From an uncultured Campylobacter sp. (GTDB taxonomy: Bacteria > Campylobacterota > Campylobacteria > Campylobacterales > Campylobacteraceae), in contig CAJPSJ010000003.1 of the NCBI GenBank assembly GCA_905373295.1, positions 1 through 20,528 of the forward strand: a stretch of 20,528 nt of DNA. The letters are read 5' to 3'. A program made the position numbers and the translations under genes. This document shows, piece after piece, positions 6,391 through 14,528 of the stretch. Within the stretch, counting starts at the first letter, position 1. Each line of letters begins with the position of its first letter. Under the pieces are notes generated by a model. The model saw only the letters and a program-made list of their open reading frames with translations, ran no database searches and had not been told where the DNA came from.

Positions 6391-8583
6391 CTACTTCCCG
6401 TCTAAATTTAAAATTTCACTCGAAATTTCATCTATCGTCGCGTTGAAATCCTGCGCCAGCGCGCGCTTTAGTTCCTCTTTCGCCGCCATCATATCGCGCA
6501 CGATCGCAGCTTCAAACTCCTCTCGATTGAGCGCCTCGTCGCCCTTGGCAAACGCGAAATCCAGCCCGAACCACGTAGCCACGGCAAACGCAGGCACGCA
6601 CACCACCGCGCCCGGGCCGCACACGAGCCCCGCACTACCGCTAGTCGCGCTGGCGCCCGCCTTAGTAAGGGTCTTCGCGCCCGTCTTGGCCGCAGTTTTA
6701 GCAAGGCTCTTGCTTATCAGCTTTGCGCCCAGCACGCCGCCCAGCGCCCCTAGCCCCGTCCCGCTCGCGCGATACGCCTTGCTTTTTAGGCTGAAGCTCT
6801 GCGTGACGTTAAGATCAACTTTCGCGCCGTATTTTTTAAGCGTAAAATTTAGCGAGCTCTCATAATTCTTGACGTTTGCCGCAGCGATTTTAGCGATATT
6901 TTCGCCGAAATCCTTCGGAAAGCTTTCGCTCACAAAGCCCGCAAATTTCTCATTCAGATACGCCCCCGCGTCATCGTCCCACACGCCGTGCCACAGCACC
7001 AGATAATCGCTTAGAAACGAGTAATTGAAATCCGCCATTTTCTGTGCGCTAAGCCTCGCGCCCTCGTCGTAAACGGCGTCGATGTAGCTATTCAGCGCGG
7101 ATGCGGCGTTTGCTTCCGCGGCGAAGCGCGTAGCGTTTAGCTCGCCTCTTAGAACGTCCGCCTCGCGCGCGCTTAAGATCAGCCGCTCGCCGCTTTGCAG
7201 TACGATCTGCACGCTCGTCTCGACCGCGCTTTTAGGATGTGCACCCTCCGCTCCGCTGCCTGCCGTACGCGTCTGCGCGGCGCAGATCAAACACAGCGTG
7301 ACGTAGGCAAGCGCGAAGATCGTGCCGCTAAAGCGCCCTATTTTGGGCGCGGACGTGGCTTGCGGCATAAAAAGCACGAAGGCGCAAAGATGCAAGATCG
7401 CGCAGTAAAAGACGAAATCGCCCGCGCAGATCAGAAACAAAAGAGCGATTTTTAGCGCGCTAGGGCTCTGCGACAGCGCCAGCTCAAACAGCGCGTTTTT
7501 GTAAAATTTCAAAGCGTAAATTTCATTTAACAGGGCGGATTTGAAGTGCGCTTGCGGCGCGGTAGATTTTAAAATTTCAAAAATTTCAGGGATTGATGCG
7601 GAGCTTGCCGCGGAATTTTTGGCGGAACTGTCAGCAGCCATACTCGGTGCGGCGGGAGTTTGAGTTAAATTTAAATTTTGCGCTGGGGCTGAGCTTGCCG
7701 TAGAATTTTTAGCGTTGATTTGCAGCGCAGCGGCGGGATCTGCCTTAGAATTTTCAGCCGAGGCGTGTATCGCTCTGACGGAGCCCGCTTTAAAATTTGC
7801 AGGCGAAGCGGTGAGATTTTTAGCGGCGCCCGGCACGGGCTTGACGGCATTATCAGCCTCGGAATTTCGCACAACTATGACGGAGTTATTTGCCGCGGAA
7901 TTCGTAGCGGATTTAGCGGCGTTATTTGTTTTAAAATTTCCGACGGACGCGGAAGCGTTATTCCTCGCGGAGTCTTCGGTGGATACGGCGGTGCTGACGG
8001 GCGGAATAAAATTTATCGCGGAATTTTGAGAGTGTGCGGCAGCATCTGCGCCGTCTGCAAACCGCAAATAGGCTAAATTTATAGCGAAATTTACCGCTAC
8101 GGCAAGCGCGGCGAGCAACAAAATACTAAGTTTGAGCGATAAAATTCTGGGATTTTTAATCTCTTTTAGGCTGAGCTTCAGCACCGCTAGGCGCATCAGA
8201 GCAAGAGCTGCAGGCAGTGCCGCGAGCGTCACGAATAGCTCCGCGCCGCGTAGATCGGCTAAGCCCAGCGCCAAAGTGGCGCTTAAGATGATCGCGCCCG
8301 CGCAAGCCAAAATCCCGCTTATCAGCCTGCCTCTAAAAATTTTGATCAAAGTCCCGCCGCTGCGAAATAGAGCCGCGTTGGCGCGCTGCTTCGCCTCGTA
8401 AAAAAAGCTAAATAGCACCCGAAATAGCGCGTAAGCCCAAAACGCCGCCAGCGCGCAAAAACCCGCATCGTCCAAATCCTGCGCGTAAAGCGCGAAGCAA
8501 AAAACGCTAACGATCAGCGCTAGCCTAAGCGCTATCTCATAGATCCAACGGCGCATCGTCGTCATCGAGCCTGTTTGCCTCAT
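6391..8583 (-). CDS. Large membrane protein with low-complexity Asn/Ala/Ser linker
   Basis: I do not recognise the family. The frame is 730 residues from the ATG at 8583; ATGs at 8565 and 8556 are equally possible, and none has a convincing ribosome site. Hydrophobic segments lie near residues 15-35, 40-60, 88-108, 115-135 and 150-172. Residues about 180-335 are a linker rich in Ala, Asn and Ser with recurring KNS/ENS/NF motifs. Two more hydrophobic segments lie at about 378-406 and 418-436. A soluble part (about 450-600) then leads to a Gly/Ala-rich hydrophobic region (605-680) resembling glycine-zipper membrane segments, and an acidic helical end. The frame overlaps the end of dnaB by up to 47 bases and is likely co-transcribed with it. 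The linker length probably varies between strains. Function unknown. Confidence 0.7.
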   Translation of the reverse strand: MRQTGSMTTMRRWIYEIALRLALIVSVFCFALYAQDLDDAGFCALAAFWAYALFRVLFSFFYEAKQRANAALFRSGGTLIKIFRGRLISGILACAGAIILSATLALGLADLRGAELFVTLAALPAALALMRLAVLKLSLKEIKNPRILSLKLSILLLAALAVAVNFAINLAYLRFADGADAAAHSQNSAINFIPPVSTAVSTEDSARNNASASVGNFKTNNAAKSATNSAANNSVIVVRNSEADNAVKPVPGAAKNLTASPANFKAGSVRAIHASAENSKADPAAALQINAKNSTASSAPAQNLNLTQTPAAPSMAADSSAKNSAASSASIPEIFEILKSTAPQAHFKSALLNEIYALKFYKNALFELALSQSPSALKIALLFLICAGDFVFYCAILHLCAFVLFMPQATSAPKIGRFSGTIFALAYVTLCLICAAQTRTAGSGAEGAHPKSAVETSVQIVLQSGERLILSAREADVLRGELNATRFAAEANAASALNSYIDAVYDEGARLSAQKMADFNYSFLSDYLVLWHGVWDDDAGAYLNEKFAGFVSESFPKDFGENIAKIAAANVKNYESSLNFTLKKYGAKVDLNVTQSFSLKSKAYRASGTGLGALGGVLGAKLISKSLAKTAAKTGAKTLTKAGASATSGSAGLVCGPGAVVCVPAFAVATWFGLDFAFAKGDEALNREEFEAAIVRDMMAAKEELKRALAQDFNATIDEISSEILNLDGK

Positions 8584-10621
8584 TGATCTTTGGAATGCCC
8601 ATTTCTTCGATATTTAAAGGCGGTGCGGGTTTAAATTTCGCCTCATCCTCTTGCGGCTCAAAAGGCGGCTCATCGCCCTCGCCTCTTTCAAAATACGCAG
8701 CGTCCTTTTGCTGCGTGTTCTTTGCCTCTTGCGATGCGCCTTTTGCATCTTGCATCGCGCCTTTTGCGCCGCGCGATGTGTCTTTTACGCCTCGCGGAGT
8801 ACTCGCTAAATTTTTATGTACGCCCTCTGTTTCGGGCGCAACAATGCCTGCTCTTGCATTATCTAAATTTTGCCCCTTGAATTCTTGCTTTTGCGCTGCG
8901 TCCTGCGCCTCTGCCAAGCCCTGCTCTGCGCTAAGCTTAGACTCGCCGTCCATCTCCTCGCCGTCCTGCCCGCTGCTTTGGCCGAAGCTAGGCATCTCGT
9001 CAAAATCGATATTTACCCTGGAATTTCGAGCACCAGCAGAGCTTTCGTTTAAACTTACGCCACTATTTTGCGCTTCGTTAAAATTTTGAGCTTCATTAAA
9101 ATTCTGCGTTAAATTTTGCTGTAAATTCTGCGCTGCATCGGGATGCTGTCCAACTGGCTCCTCAAAGCCCTGATCTTGCAGCTGCGAGACGTAATCGAGA
9201 TTGTCGTTTTCGTTAAAGATCGCGCTCTCGCTGGGCTCGCCGCCGAAGCTCGTATCGACGAAGCGGGTAAATCTGCCCTGAAAGCCCACCTCGATCGTCC
9301 TACCCGCCTCTCCAGAGCGGTTTTTGCCGACGATGATTTCGGCTTTTTCCTGATAGTCGTTGCGCCTAAACACGGGCTCGCCTGCGTCCTTGCCCTCGGC
9401 CTCCAGCCGCGAAATGCGCTCGCGCTCCATCTGCTCTTTATAAACCTCGTCGCGATAGACGAAAAGTATGATGTCGGCGTCCTGCTCGATCGCGCCGCTT
9501 TCGCGCAGATCGCTTAGCATCGGGCGTTTGTTCGAGCGCGCCTCAAGCGAGCGGTTTAGTTGCGACAGCGCGATGATCGGGATGTTTAGCTCGCGCGCCA
9601 AGAGCTTGAGCCCGCGTGAAATTTCGGCGATTTGCAGGTGGCGCTCGGAGTAGTTGCTCGTGCTCGTCATAAGTCCGATGTAATCGATCACGCAAAGCTC
9701 GATATTGGCATCCGCGGATTTGAGCTTGCGCAGCTGGGTGCGGACTTGGTGGATGTTCACATAGCCGCTGTCATAGACGAAAAGCGGCATATTCAGCACC
9801 GCGTCGCAAGCGTCGTTGAAGCGCGTCCAGTCGTCGTCGCTGAGCTTGGCGCTCATTATGTCGCTTAGCGGGATCGAGCTAAGCGCGCTTAGTATGCGAT
9901 ACATCAGCTGCACGGAGGGCATCTCGAGCGAGAAAAATACGACGCCTTTGCCGCTTTGCAGCGTTTTCATCATCAAATTTAGCGCAAAGGCAGTCTTGCC
10001 CATACCGGGGCGGGCGGCGATGATGATGAGCTCGCCCGGTTTCAGCCCCTTCGTGCAGTCGTTTAGGAAGCGAAAGCCCGTATCAAGCCCCACGAGCTCC
10101 GAGCCTGCGAGCGCCTTTTGGCGCTTCAGCTCCTCTACCACGTCGGCGATGATCTCGTGCGATTTTTTGATACCGCCGTGACGCTCCTCGTCGATGAGCT
10201 CGTAAATTTTGGAGCTGATTTTATCGGCGGTGTCCTTGCTACGTACGGCTTCGTTTACCATCGAAGGGATCTCGTGCGCGACCTTGATTAGCGAGCGCTT
10301 GATCGATTTTTCGCGCAGCTCGAGCGCGTATTTTGGGGCATCGACCACGCCGCTAGTGGCTACGACCTCGGTAAATGCGCCATCGTCATAGCGCTCGGCT
10401 AGCCATTTTTTAACGAAGCTCGGCGCGATCGGCTCGTTGTGCGAGGAGCATTTGACGATCGCCTCGTAGATGTCGGCGTGCGGCCTGTAGAAAAAATCGC
10501 CGACCGAGATTATCTCGCTAAGCTCGCCGTATGCGTCCTCGTTTTGCAAAAGCGAGCTTAAAATCGCGCGCTCCATATCCAGATCGTATAAATTTGCAGG
10601 CACATTCTGCTTCGTTGCCAT
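8537..10621 (-). CDS. dnaB: Replicative DNA helicase DnaB with long disordered C-terminal tail
   Basis: This is the hexameric helicase that unwinds DNA ahead of the fork and recruits primase. The N-terminal domain spans roughly residues 8-110, the linker 145-180, and the RecA-like core 175-455. Walker A is ARPGMGKT (203-210), the catalytic Glu is in SLEMP (232-234), Walker B is at LCVIDY (309-314), and SQLNRSLE with KRPMLSDLRESGAIEQDAD (353-383) and KNRSGEAG (433-440) complete the set. No intein is visible. The protein is 694 residues, whereas bacterial DnaB proteins are usually 450-480; the excess is a 240-residue tail rich in Gln, Asn, Glu, Ala and Lys with short repeats (NFNEAQ twice), ending in an acidic tip DDDDAPLDL. 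GAGGGGAAGCG precedes the ATG. The stop overlaps the next gene. Confidence 0.95.
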   Translation of the reverse strand: MATKQNVPANLYDLDMERAILSSLLQNEDAYGELSEIISVGDFFYRPHADIYEAIVKCSSHNEPIAPSFVKKWLAERYDDGAFTEVVATSGVVDAPKYALELREKSIKRSLIKVAHEIPSMVNEAVRSKDTADKISSKIYELIDEERHGGIKKSHEIIADVVEELKRQKALAGSELVGLDTGFRFLNDCTKGLKPGELIIIAARPGMGKTAFALNLMMKTLQSGKGVVFFSLEMPSVQLMYRILSALSSIPLSDIMSAKLSDDDWTRFNDACDAVLNMPLFVYDSGYVNIHQVRTQLRKLKSADANIELCVIDYIGLMTSTSNYSERHLQIAEISRGLKLLARELNIPIIALSQLNRSLEARSNKRPMLSDLRESGAIEQDADIILFVYRDEVYKEQMERERISRLEAEGKDAGEPVFRRNDYQEKAEIIVGKNRSGEAGRTIEVGFQGRFTRFVDTSFGGEPSESAIFNENDNLDYVSQLQDQGFEEPVGQHPDAAQNLQQNLTQNFNEAQNFNEAQNSGVSLNESSAGARNSRVNIDFDEMPSFGQSSGQDGEEMDGESKLSAEQGLAEAQDAAQKQEFKGQNLDNARAGIVAPETEGVHKNLASTPRGVKDTSRGAKGAMQDAKGASQEAKNTQQKDAAYFERGEGDEPPFEPQEDEAKFKPAPPLNIEEMGIPKINEANRLDDDDAPLDL

Positions 10622-11034
10622 CGCTTCCCCTCGTTTCGCATTTAAATTCTATAAAATTTCAAGCTCGCCTCCGCAAATCTCTGCGGCGCGATAATTTTAA
10701 AATTTTATAGAATTGAAATATCGCCTACCGGCAAAATTCTATCGAGCAAAATTTTATAATTTGGGCCGCTTTAAATTTTGCTATCTAAAATTTCATCCTC
10801 GGAATTTTCGCCTTTAAAATCCCGCCGGCTTGAAATTTCGCCCTTTGAAATTTTGACTCTTAGAATTTCGCTCGCCTTAAATTTTAGGTGCAGACGAAAT
10901 CCGGCCGTATGAAATTTCGCGGCGTATCAAAAGTTCATCCGTCAAGATTCCGCTTTGCGGCACGGAATTCTACCGCTTAAAATTTCGCGCGGTAAATTTT
11001 ACTCTATAAAATTTCGCTTCAAATCGCGAGATTG

Positions 11035-11160
11035 AAATTTTAAACGAAATTTCAAGGCAAAATTTCGGAGCCGAAATTTTAGCCCAAATTTCAAAGCCAA
11101 AATTTTAAACTCAAAAATTTCACACGAAATTTCAGTACTAAAATTTCAAGCCCAAAATTT
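11035..11160. repeat. Quasi-periodic array of ten AAATTT sites
   Basis: AAATTT begins at 11035, 11047, 11060, 11074, 11086, 11100, 11115, 11127, 11141 and 11155. The steps are 12, 13, 14, 12, 14, 15, 12, 14 and 14 bases. The sequence between copies is variable, so this is not a conventional tandem repeat and not a CRISPR array. The core is self-complementary and usually flanked by a purine and a pyrimidine. Confidence 0.7.
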
Positions 11161-11317
11161 CAAGCCTTATTCCAAAGGCTCAAATTTAAAAGCACCGCTT
11201 TAAAGACGAAATTTTAAAATTTCACGCCAAGACGCGCTGTGTTGATGAGCCTAAACGAACCGCGATGAGCCCAGCGCGCCGAAACACGAAACCGCAGGAC
11301 TAAGCCACGCGCGTCGT

Positions 11318-11334
11318 AGCGGTTTTTCACCGCT
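11318..11334 (-). terminator. Hairpin downstream of ispG, no U-run
   Basis: AGCGGT and ACCGCT form a perfect six-pair stem with a five-base loop, 26 bases beyond the ispG stop. On the minus strand it is followed by ACGACG, not by U. It is a weak candidate for transcript-end structure. Confidence 0.3.
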
Positions 11335-11360
11335 TTAACCGGCTAGGCGCCCCGCAGCCT

Positions 11361-12428
11361 TCACGCGCCTTCGCGAACCCGCACCTCGTCCTCGACCTCT
11401 TGCAAAAACCGCTCCACAAGCTTGCTCTCATCGAGTTTAGCGACTACTTCACCGTGGCGCATCACGATGCCGCGCCCGTTGCCGAATGCGATCGCCACGT
11501 CCGCGCCCTTCGCCTCGCCGATCGCATTTACGACGCAGCCCATGACGCTGATATTTAGCGGCGTTTTGATATGTGCGGTTTTTTCTTCGACGATTTTGAT
11601 CGCGCTTAGCAGGTCGCTTTGCAAACGCCCGCAGGTAGGGCACGAGATGATATTGACGCCGCTTTTTTGCACGCCCGCGTCCTGTAGGATCGCGCGCGCG
11701 ACGCGGATCTCCTCCTCAAGCTCGCCCGTGATGCTCACGCGCATCGTATCGCCGATCCCCTCCATCAGAAGCGCGCCCAGCGCGATCGCGCTCTTGATAC
11801 TCGCGTGAAATTTCGTCCCCGCCTCGGTCACGCCTAGATGAAAAGGATACTCGCATAGCGGGCGCAACGCGCGATACGCAGCCACCGTGCTCGGCGCGTC
11901 CGAAGTCTTAAGCGAGATCGCGATGTCGCTAAAGTCCTCATCCTGCAGCAGCGCGGCGTTATACAGCGCGCTTTGCACCATCGCCTCTACGCTGCGGCCG
12001 TACTTTTGCTCAAACTGCTCCTCCAAAGAGCCCAAATTTACGCCGATGCGGATAGGCAAGCTGCGAGCTTTGCACGCGCGCACGACCTCTTTAATACGCT
12101 CCTTGCCGCCGATATTGCCGGGATTTATACGGATGGCATCGACAAACTCCGCGACCTGCAGCGCCAAGCGAAAATTAAAATGGATGTCCGCTACGATGGG
12201 AAGCGGCGAGCTTTTTTTGATACGTGCGAGCGCGTCCGCATCCGCTTTATCGAGCACAGCGCAGCGCACGATGTCGCAGCCCGCGAAATACAGGCGGTTT
12301 ATCTGCTCTAGCGTGCCCTCCACGTCCTTCGTTTTAGAAAAGCTCATCGACTGCACGGAGATGGGCGCGCCGCCGCCGATTTTGACGGAGCCGACGGAGA
12401 TTTGGCGGGTCGGATAGCGATTTTTCAA
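11361..12428 (-). CDS. ispG: 4-hydroxy-3-methylbut-2-en-1-yl diphosphate synthase IspG (GcpE)
   Basis: The enzyme converts 2-C-methyl-D-erythritol 2,4-cyclodiphosphate to HMBPP, the penultimate step of the non-mevalonate isoprenoid pathway, using a [4Fe-4S] cluster. The 355-residue product is the short bacterial form. The TIM-barrel begins with [13 protein letters not shown] and includes [16 protein letters not shown] and RIGVNLGS. The cluster ligands are Cys263 and Cys266 in SCPTCGR and Cys298 in MGCVVN, with the conserved Glu305 in GEAKGAD as the fourth-ligand candidate. The first codon is TTG at 12428, with AAAGGC upstream. The next in-frame ATG is residue 28, inside conserved sequence, so TTG is the real start. 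It is flanked by long spacers and is probably transcribed alone. Confidence 0.95.
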   Translation of the reverse strand: MKNRYPTRQISVGSVKIGGGAPISVQSMSFSKTKDVEGTLEQINRLYFAGCDIVRCAVLDKADADALARIKKSSPLPIVADIHFNFRLALQVAEFVDAIRINPGNIGGKERIKEVVRACKARSLPIRIGVNLGSLEEQFEQKYGRSVEAMVQSALYNAALLQDEDFSDIAISLKTSDAPSTVAAYRALRPLCEYPFHLGVTEAGTKFHASIKSAIALGALLMEGIGDTMRVSITGELEEEIRVARAILQDAGVQKSGVNIISCPTCGRLQSDLLSAIKIVEEKTAHIKTPLNISVMGCVVNAIGEAKGADVAIAFGNGRGIVMRHGEVVAKLDESKLVERFLQEVEDEVRVREGA

Positions 12429-13058
12429 ATTTAAGCCTTTAGAATTTTTTGCGCTATTTTATTCAAAACGGGGTTAAAATTTAATAATTCGCGTTTGCCA
12501 GCCGCCGTAGAATTTCGCCTACAGAATTTCACCTATTAAATTTTGCTTTTACGCTTGCAAAAAATTTCATTTCGCCGCGAAATTTGAGCGAATAGAGTTC
12601 TATAAAATTCCGCCATCTAATAAAATTCTAAAAATTCCGGTAGCAGGCGAAACTCTACAAAATTTGATGGCAAGTAAAATTTAATAAACCACACAGCCAA
12701 GCAAAATGCCGCAAACTTGGCAGGCAAGCGAAGTCCTACAATGTAAAATTACGAAATTAAGCTTTTAAAATTTCGGCGAAATTTCAACCGCAGTATCGTC
12801 GCAGCGCTCACTCGCGCAAAACGAGTGCAGTCTGGTTTATCCTAGCAGCGCGGCATGCAGCTGTGAATTTCAAAGCCTGTAAATGAAATATGAAAATTCT
12901 ATCTTTAATTGCAGCATTAGGGCATTGTTTCGCACGGCGGCAAAGCCGAAAAAACGTCAGCCGTTCGTGTTTGCACACCGCGCCAGTATCGCGATCTTAT
13001 AGAGGCAGCAAAATTTAAACCGCCTACGCATATAAATTGCGCCGGCGTGCCGCCTAGG
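12429..13058. other. Spacer rich in RAATTY hexamers, no gene seen
   Basis: No frame with a credible start is present. About 18 RAATTY hexamers can be counted, 15 of them in 12427-12787. The right half is more GC-rich and contains a small perfect hairpin at 12809-12827 (CACTCG, seven-base loop, CGAGTG). No tRNA or known small RNA is recognised. The ispG promoter is expected in the left end but is not obvious. Confidence 0.6.
12809..12827. other. Small perfect hairpin in spacer
   Basis: CACTCG and CGAGTG pair around a seven-base loop. No U-run follows on either strand, and no neighbouring gene end is close. It could belong to an unrecognised RNA or be accidental. Confidence 0.25.
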
Positions 13059-14096
13059 CTAGCGCACTAGCTCCATATTCACCTTGACCCTGCTCATCTT
13101 GTCCTGCAGCATATCCATCACCGACTCATTGCGCGACGAAGCGTCATCCGTCGGGGCTTCGTGCTGCTGCCACTTGCTTTTCGGCGCGGCAGGACCCCAC
13201 TGCGACGAAAATATCAGCCCGCGCTTTTTCTCGGTCTCAGGCGCAGGCTCGTAAGGCTGTGGAGCGGGCTTCGCCCAACGCTCATCATAACGCATCGCAG
13301 CACCTTGCCCTAGCGCATTACCCCGCTTTGGCGACGACATCTTACTAAGCGCGCTACCGCTAGGGCACCCTATCGCACGGCTAGAGCGAGCAGATGTGGG
13401 AAGATAGGGCGCGCGGGCATTTTGACGAGCCGTATATTTCGTGGCGCTCGAATGAGATGCAGCTGTATGCCCCATAGCGCCAGAACGAGTTGCACTATAG
13501 ACGCGGAGAGCTTGCGGCTGTGCAATTCGAGTCGTCGTTAATTTTCGAGCTTGTGCGTCTACGGTTTTGCCGGTCTGTTCATCCGCGCCTCCGTGAGTTT
13601 GTGCGCTTGCATTTCTCCGCATATCTGTGCCTCTGTAAGTTTGCGCAGTATCGCGAGCGCTTGGCGCCTCGTCCTCATAGATACGGGTCTTTGACAAACG
13701 CATCAGCGTCGCAACTAGACTCTTGCTAGCTTCATTCTGGCTGCTTGATTGATTAGCCGGGCGCCTAGGTGCTTTATTTCTCGCAGAATGCGATACGAAA
13801 TTTTGCCCAGAATTTTTAGTAAAATTTTTCGCGCTTTTTTGCGTGGAATTTTTAGCGGAATTCCTAGATGCACGCGTATTTTTTGCGAGCCTGGAATTTG
13901 AAAGGCTTTTAGCATTTGCAGGTTTTTTAGCATGCGGCTCGGCAGAGGATTTCACCGAAATATTTTTACTCAGATGATCTTTGGCTCGCAGATTTTGAGA
14001 TGAAATTTTAGATTTATGGTTTTGCTGCGCAGCAAAAGCGCCAGAAAAGCTCGTCAAAATGAACGCAATTAAAAAAATACGAGCTAAATTTTTCAT
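13059..14096 (-). CDS. Secreted, strongly basic, disordered protein of unknown function
   Basis: I do not recognise a family. The frame encodes 345 residues from the ATG at 14096, chosen over the one at 14111 because AAAGGAAAACG stands before it and a clean signal peptide follows (KNLARIFLIAFILTSFSGAFA, cleavage near AFAA). The mature protein is dominated by Lys, Arg, Ser, Asn and Ala with repeated KNS/KNF motifs around residues 75-100, and is predicted by eye to be unstructured. It contains one Cys (in GCPSG). The last 25 residues (SVMDMLQDKMSRVKVNMELVR) look like a helix and are the best candidate for a conserved functional segment. A short hydrophobic patch (SLVATLMRLSKTRIYEDE) sits mid-protein. 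It may bind an acidic polymer or the cell wall, but that is conjecture. Confidence 0.65.
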   Translation of the reverse strand: MKNLARIFLIAFILTSFSGAFAAQQNHKSKISSQNLRAKDHLSKNISVKSSAEPHAKKPANAKSLSNSRLAKNTRASRNSAKNSTQKSAKNFTKNSGQNFVSHSARNKAPRRPANQSSSQNEASKSLVATLMRLSKTRIYEDEAPSARDTAQTYRGTDMRRNASAQTHGGADEQTGKTVDAQARKLTTTRIAQPQALRVYSATRSGAMGHTAASHSSATKYTARQNARAPYLPTSARSSRAIGCPSGSALSKMSSPKRGNALGQGAAMRYDERWAKPAPQPYEPAPETEKKRGLIFSSQWGPAAPKSKWQQHEAPTDDASSRNESVMDMLQDKMSRVKVNMELVR

Positions 14097-14528
14097 CGTT
14101 TTCCTTTCCATGGATTTTAGGCGAAATTTAGCAAAGCTTAGATTAAGCCGCGTTAAATTTAATAAGTGAGGCTATGAAATTTCAGCTCTAATTCCAAGCC
14201 GTATCGCCAAACAAAAGGCTAAGCTTTAAAAATTCAGCAGCTAGGATTCTGTTTGGCAATAGAATTTTATCACACTAAAAATATGACGCCACGAAAAAAT
14301 TTTATCTTGTAAGTGTTTAGGTGGGATAGCTGAAAATTTTAAAGTTTTAGATTCTGCGCTTAAATTTTGAGTGGCAAGTCAGAATTTAAGGTAAAAAGCA
14401 AGCTCAGATAAAGCTTTTAAATTAAAGGATAATGCAGCAAAACCGTAAATTTGCGGTGAGATACGAAATTTGCGAGATCATGCAGTGACTAAAAATCACA
14501 CCACTTAATCGCTAATTCATAATAAATC

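Larger units (their letters stand above)
10622..11360. other. Spacer packed with RAATTY hexamers, no gene seen
   Basis: This 739-base gap between ispG and dnaB contains no coding frame I can support. By hand I count about 30 RAATTY hexamers (mostly AAATTT, often as RAAATTTY) between 10640 and 11225. From 11035 to 11160 ten copies of AAATTT follow one another every 12-15 bases. The last 135 bases before ispG are GC-rich and hold a hairpin. The dnaB promoter must lie in its left part, but no consensus TATAAT stands out. Confidence 0.7.

Noticed and set aside
6368..6865. 165-codon plus-strand frame opposite the membrane-protein gene
   Set aside because: Low-complexity Ala/Ser/Pro product antisense to a Gly/Ala-rich coding region; no ribosome site.
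8583..9089. 168-codon plus-strand frame opposite the end of dnaB
   Set aside because: It is antisense to the biased-codon DnaB tail, is rich in Ser, Cys and Phe as expected for such a shadow, and has no ribosome site or family signature.
8537..10621. Intein inside DnaB, to explain its length
   Set aside because: The core motifs run in normal spacing without interruption; the extra length is all at the C-terminus and has no splicing-domain features.
11035..11160. CRISPR array
   Set aside because: The repeated unit is only 6-8 bases, intervals are 12-15 bases, and no cas gene is near.
11887..12417. 176-codon plus-strand frame opposite ispG
   Set aside because: ispG is certain from its iron-sulfur motifs; the opposite frame is a shadow.
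12900..13058. tRNA or small structured RNA in the GC-richer half of the spacer
   Set aside because: No cloverleaf, T-loop consensus or other known RNA signature could be found, only short isolated stems.
14432..14488. 18-codon plus-strand frame with AAAGGATA upstream
   Set aside because: Too short, no promoter, no similarity to anything in the window; such frames arise by chance in AT-rich spacers.
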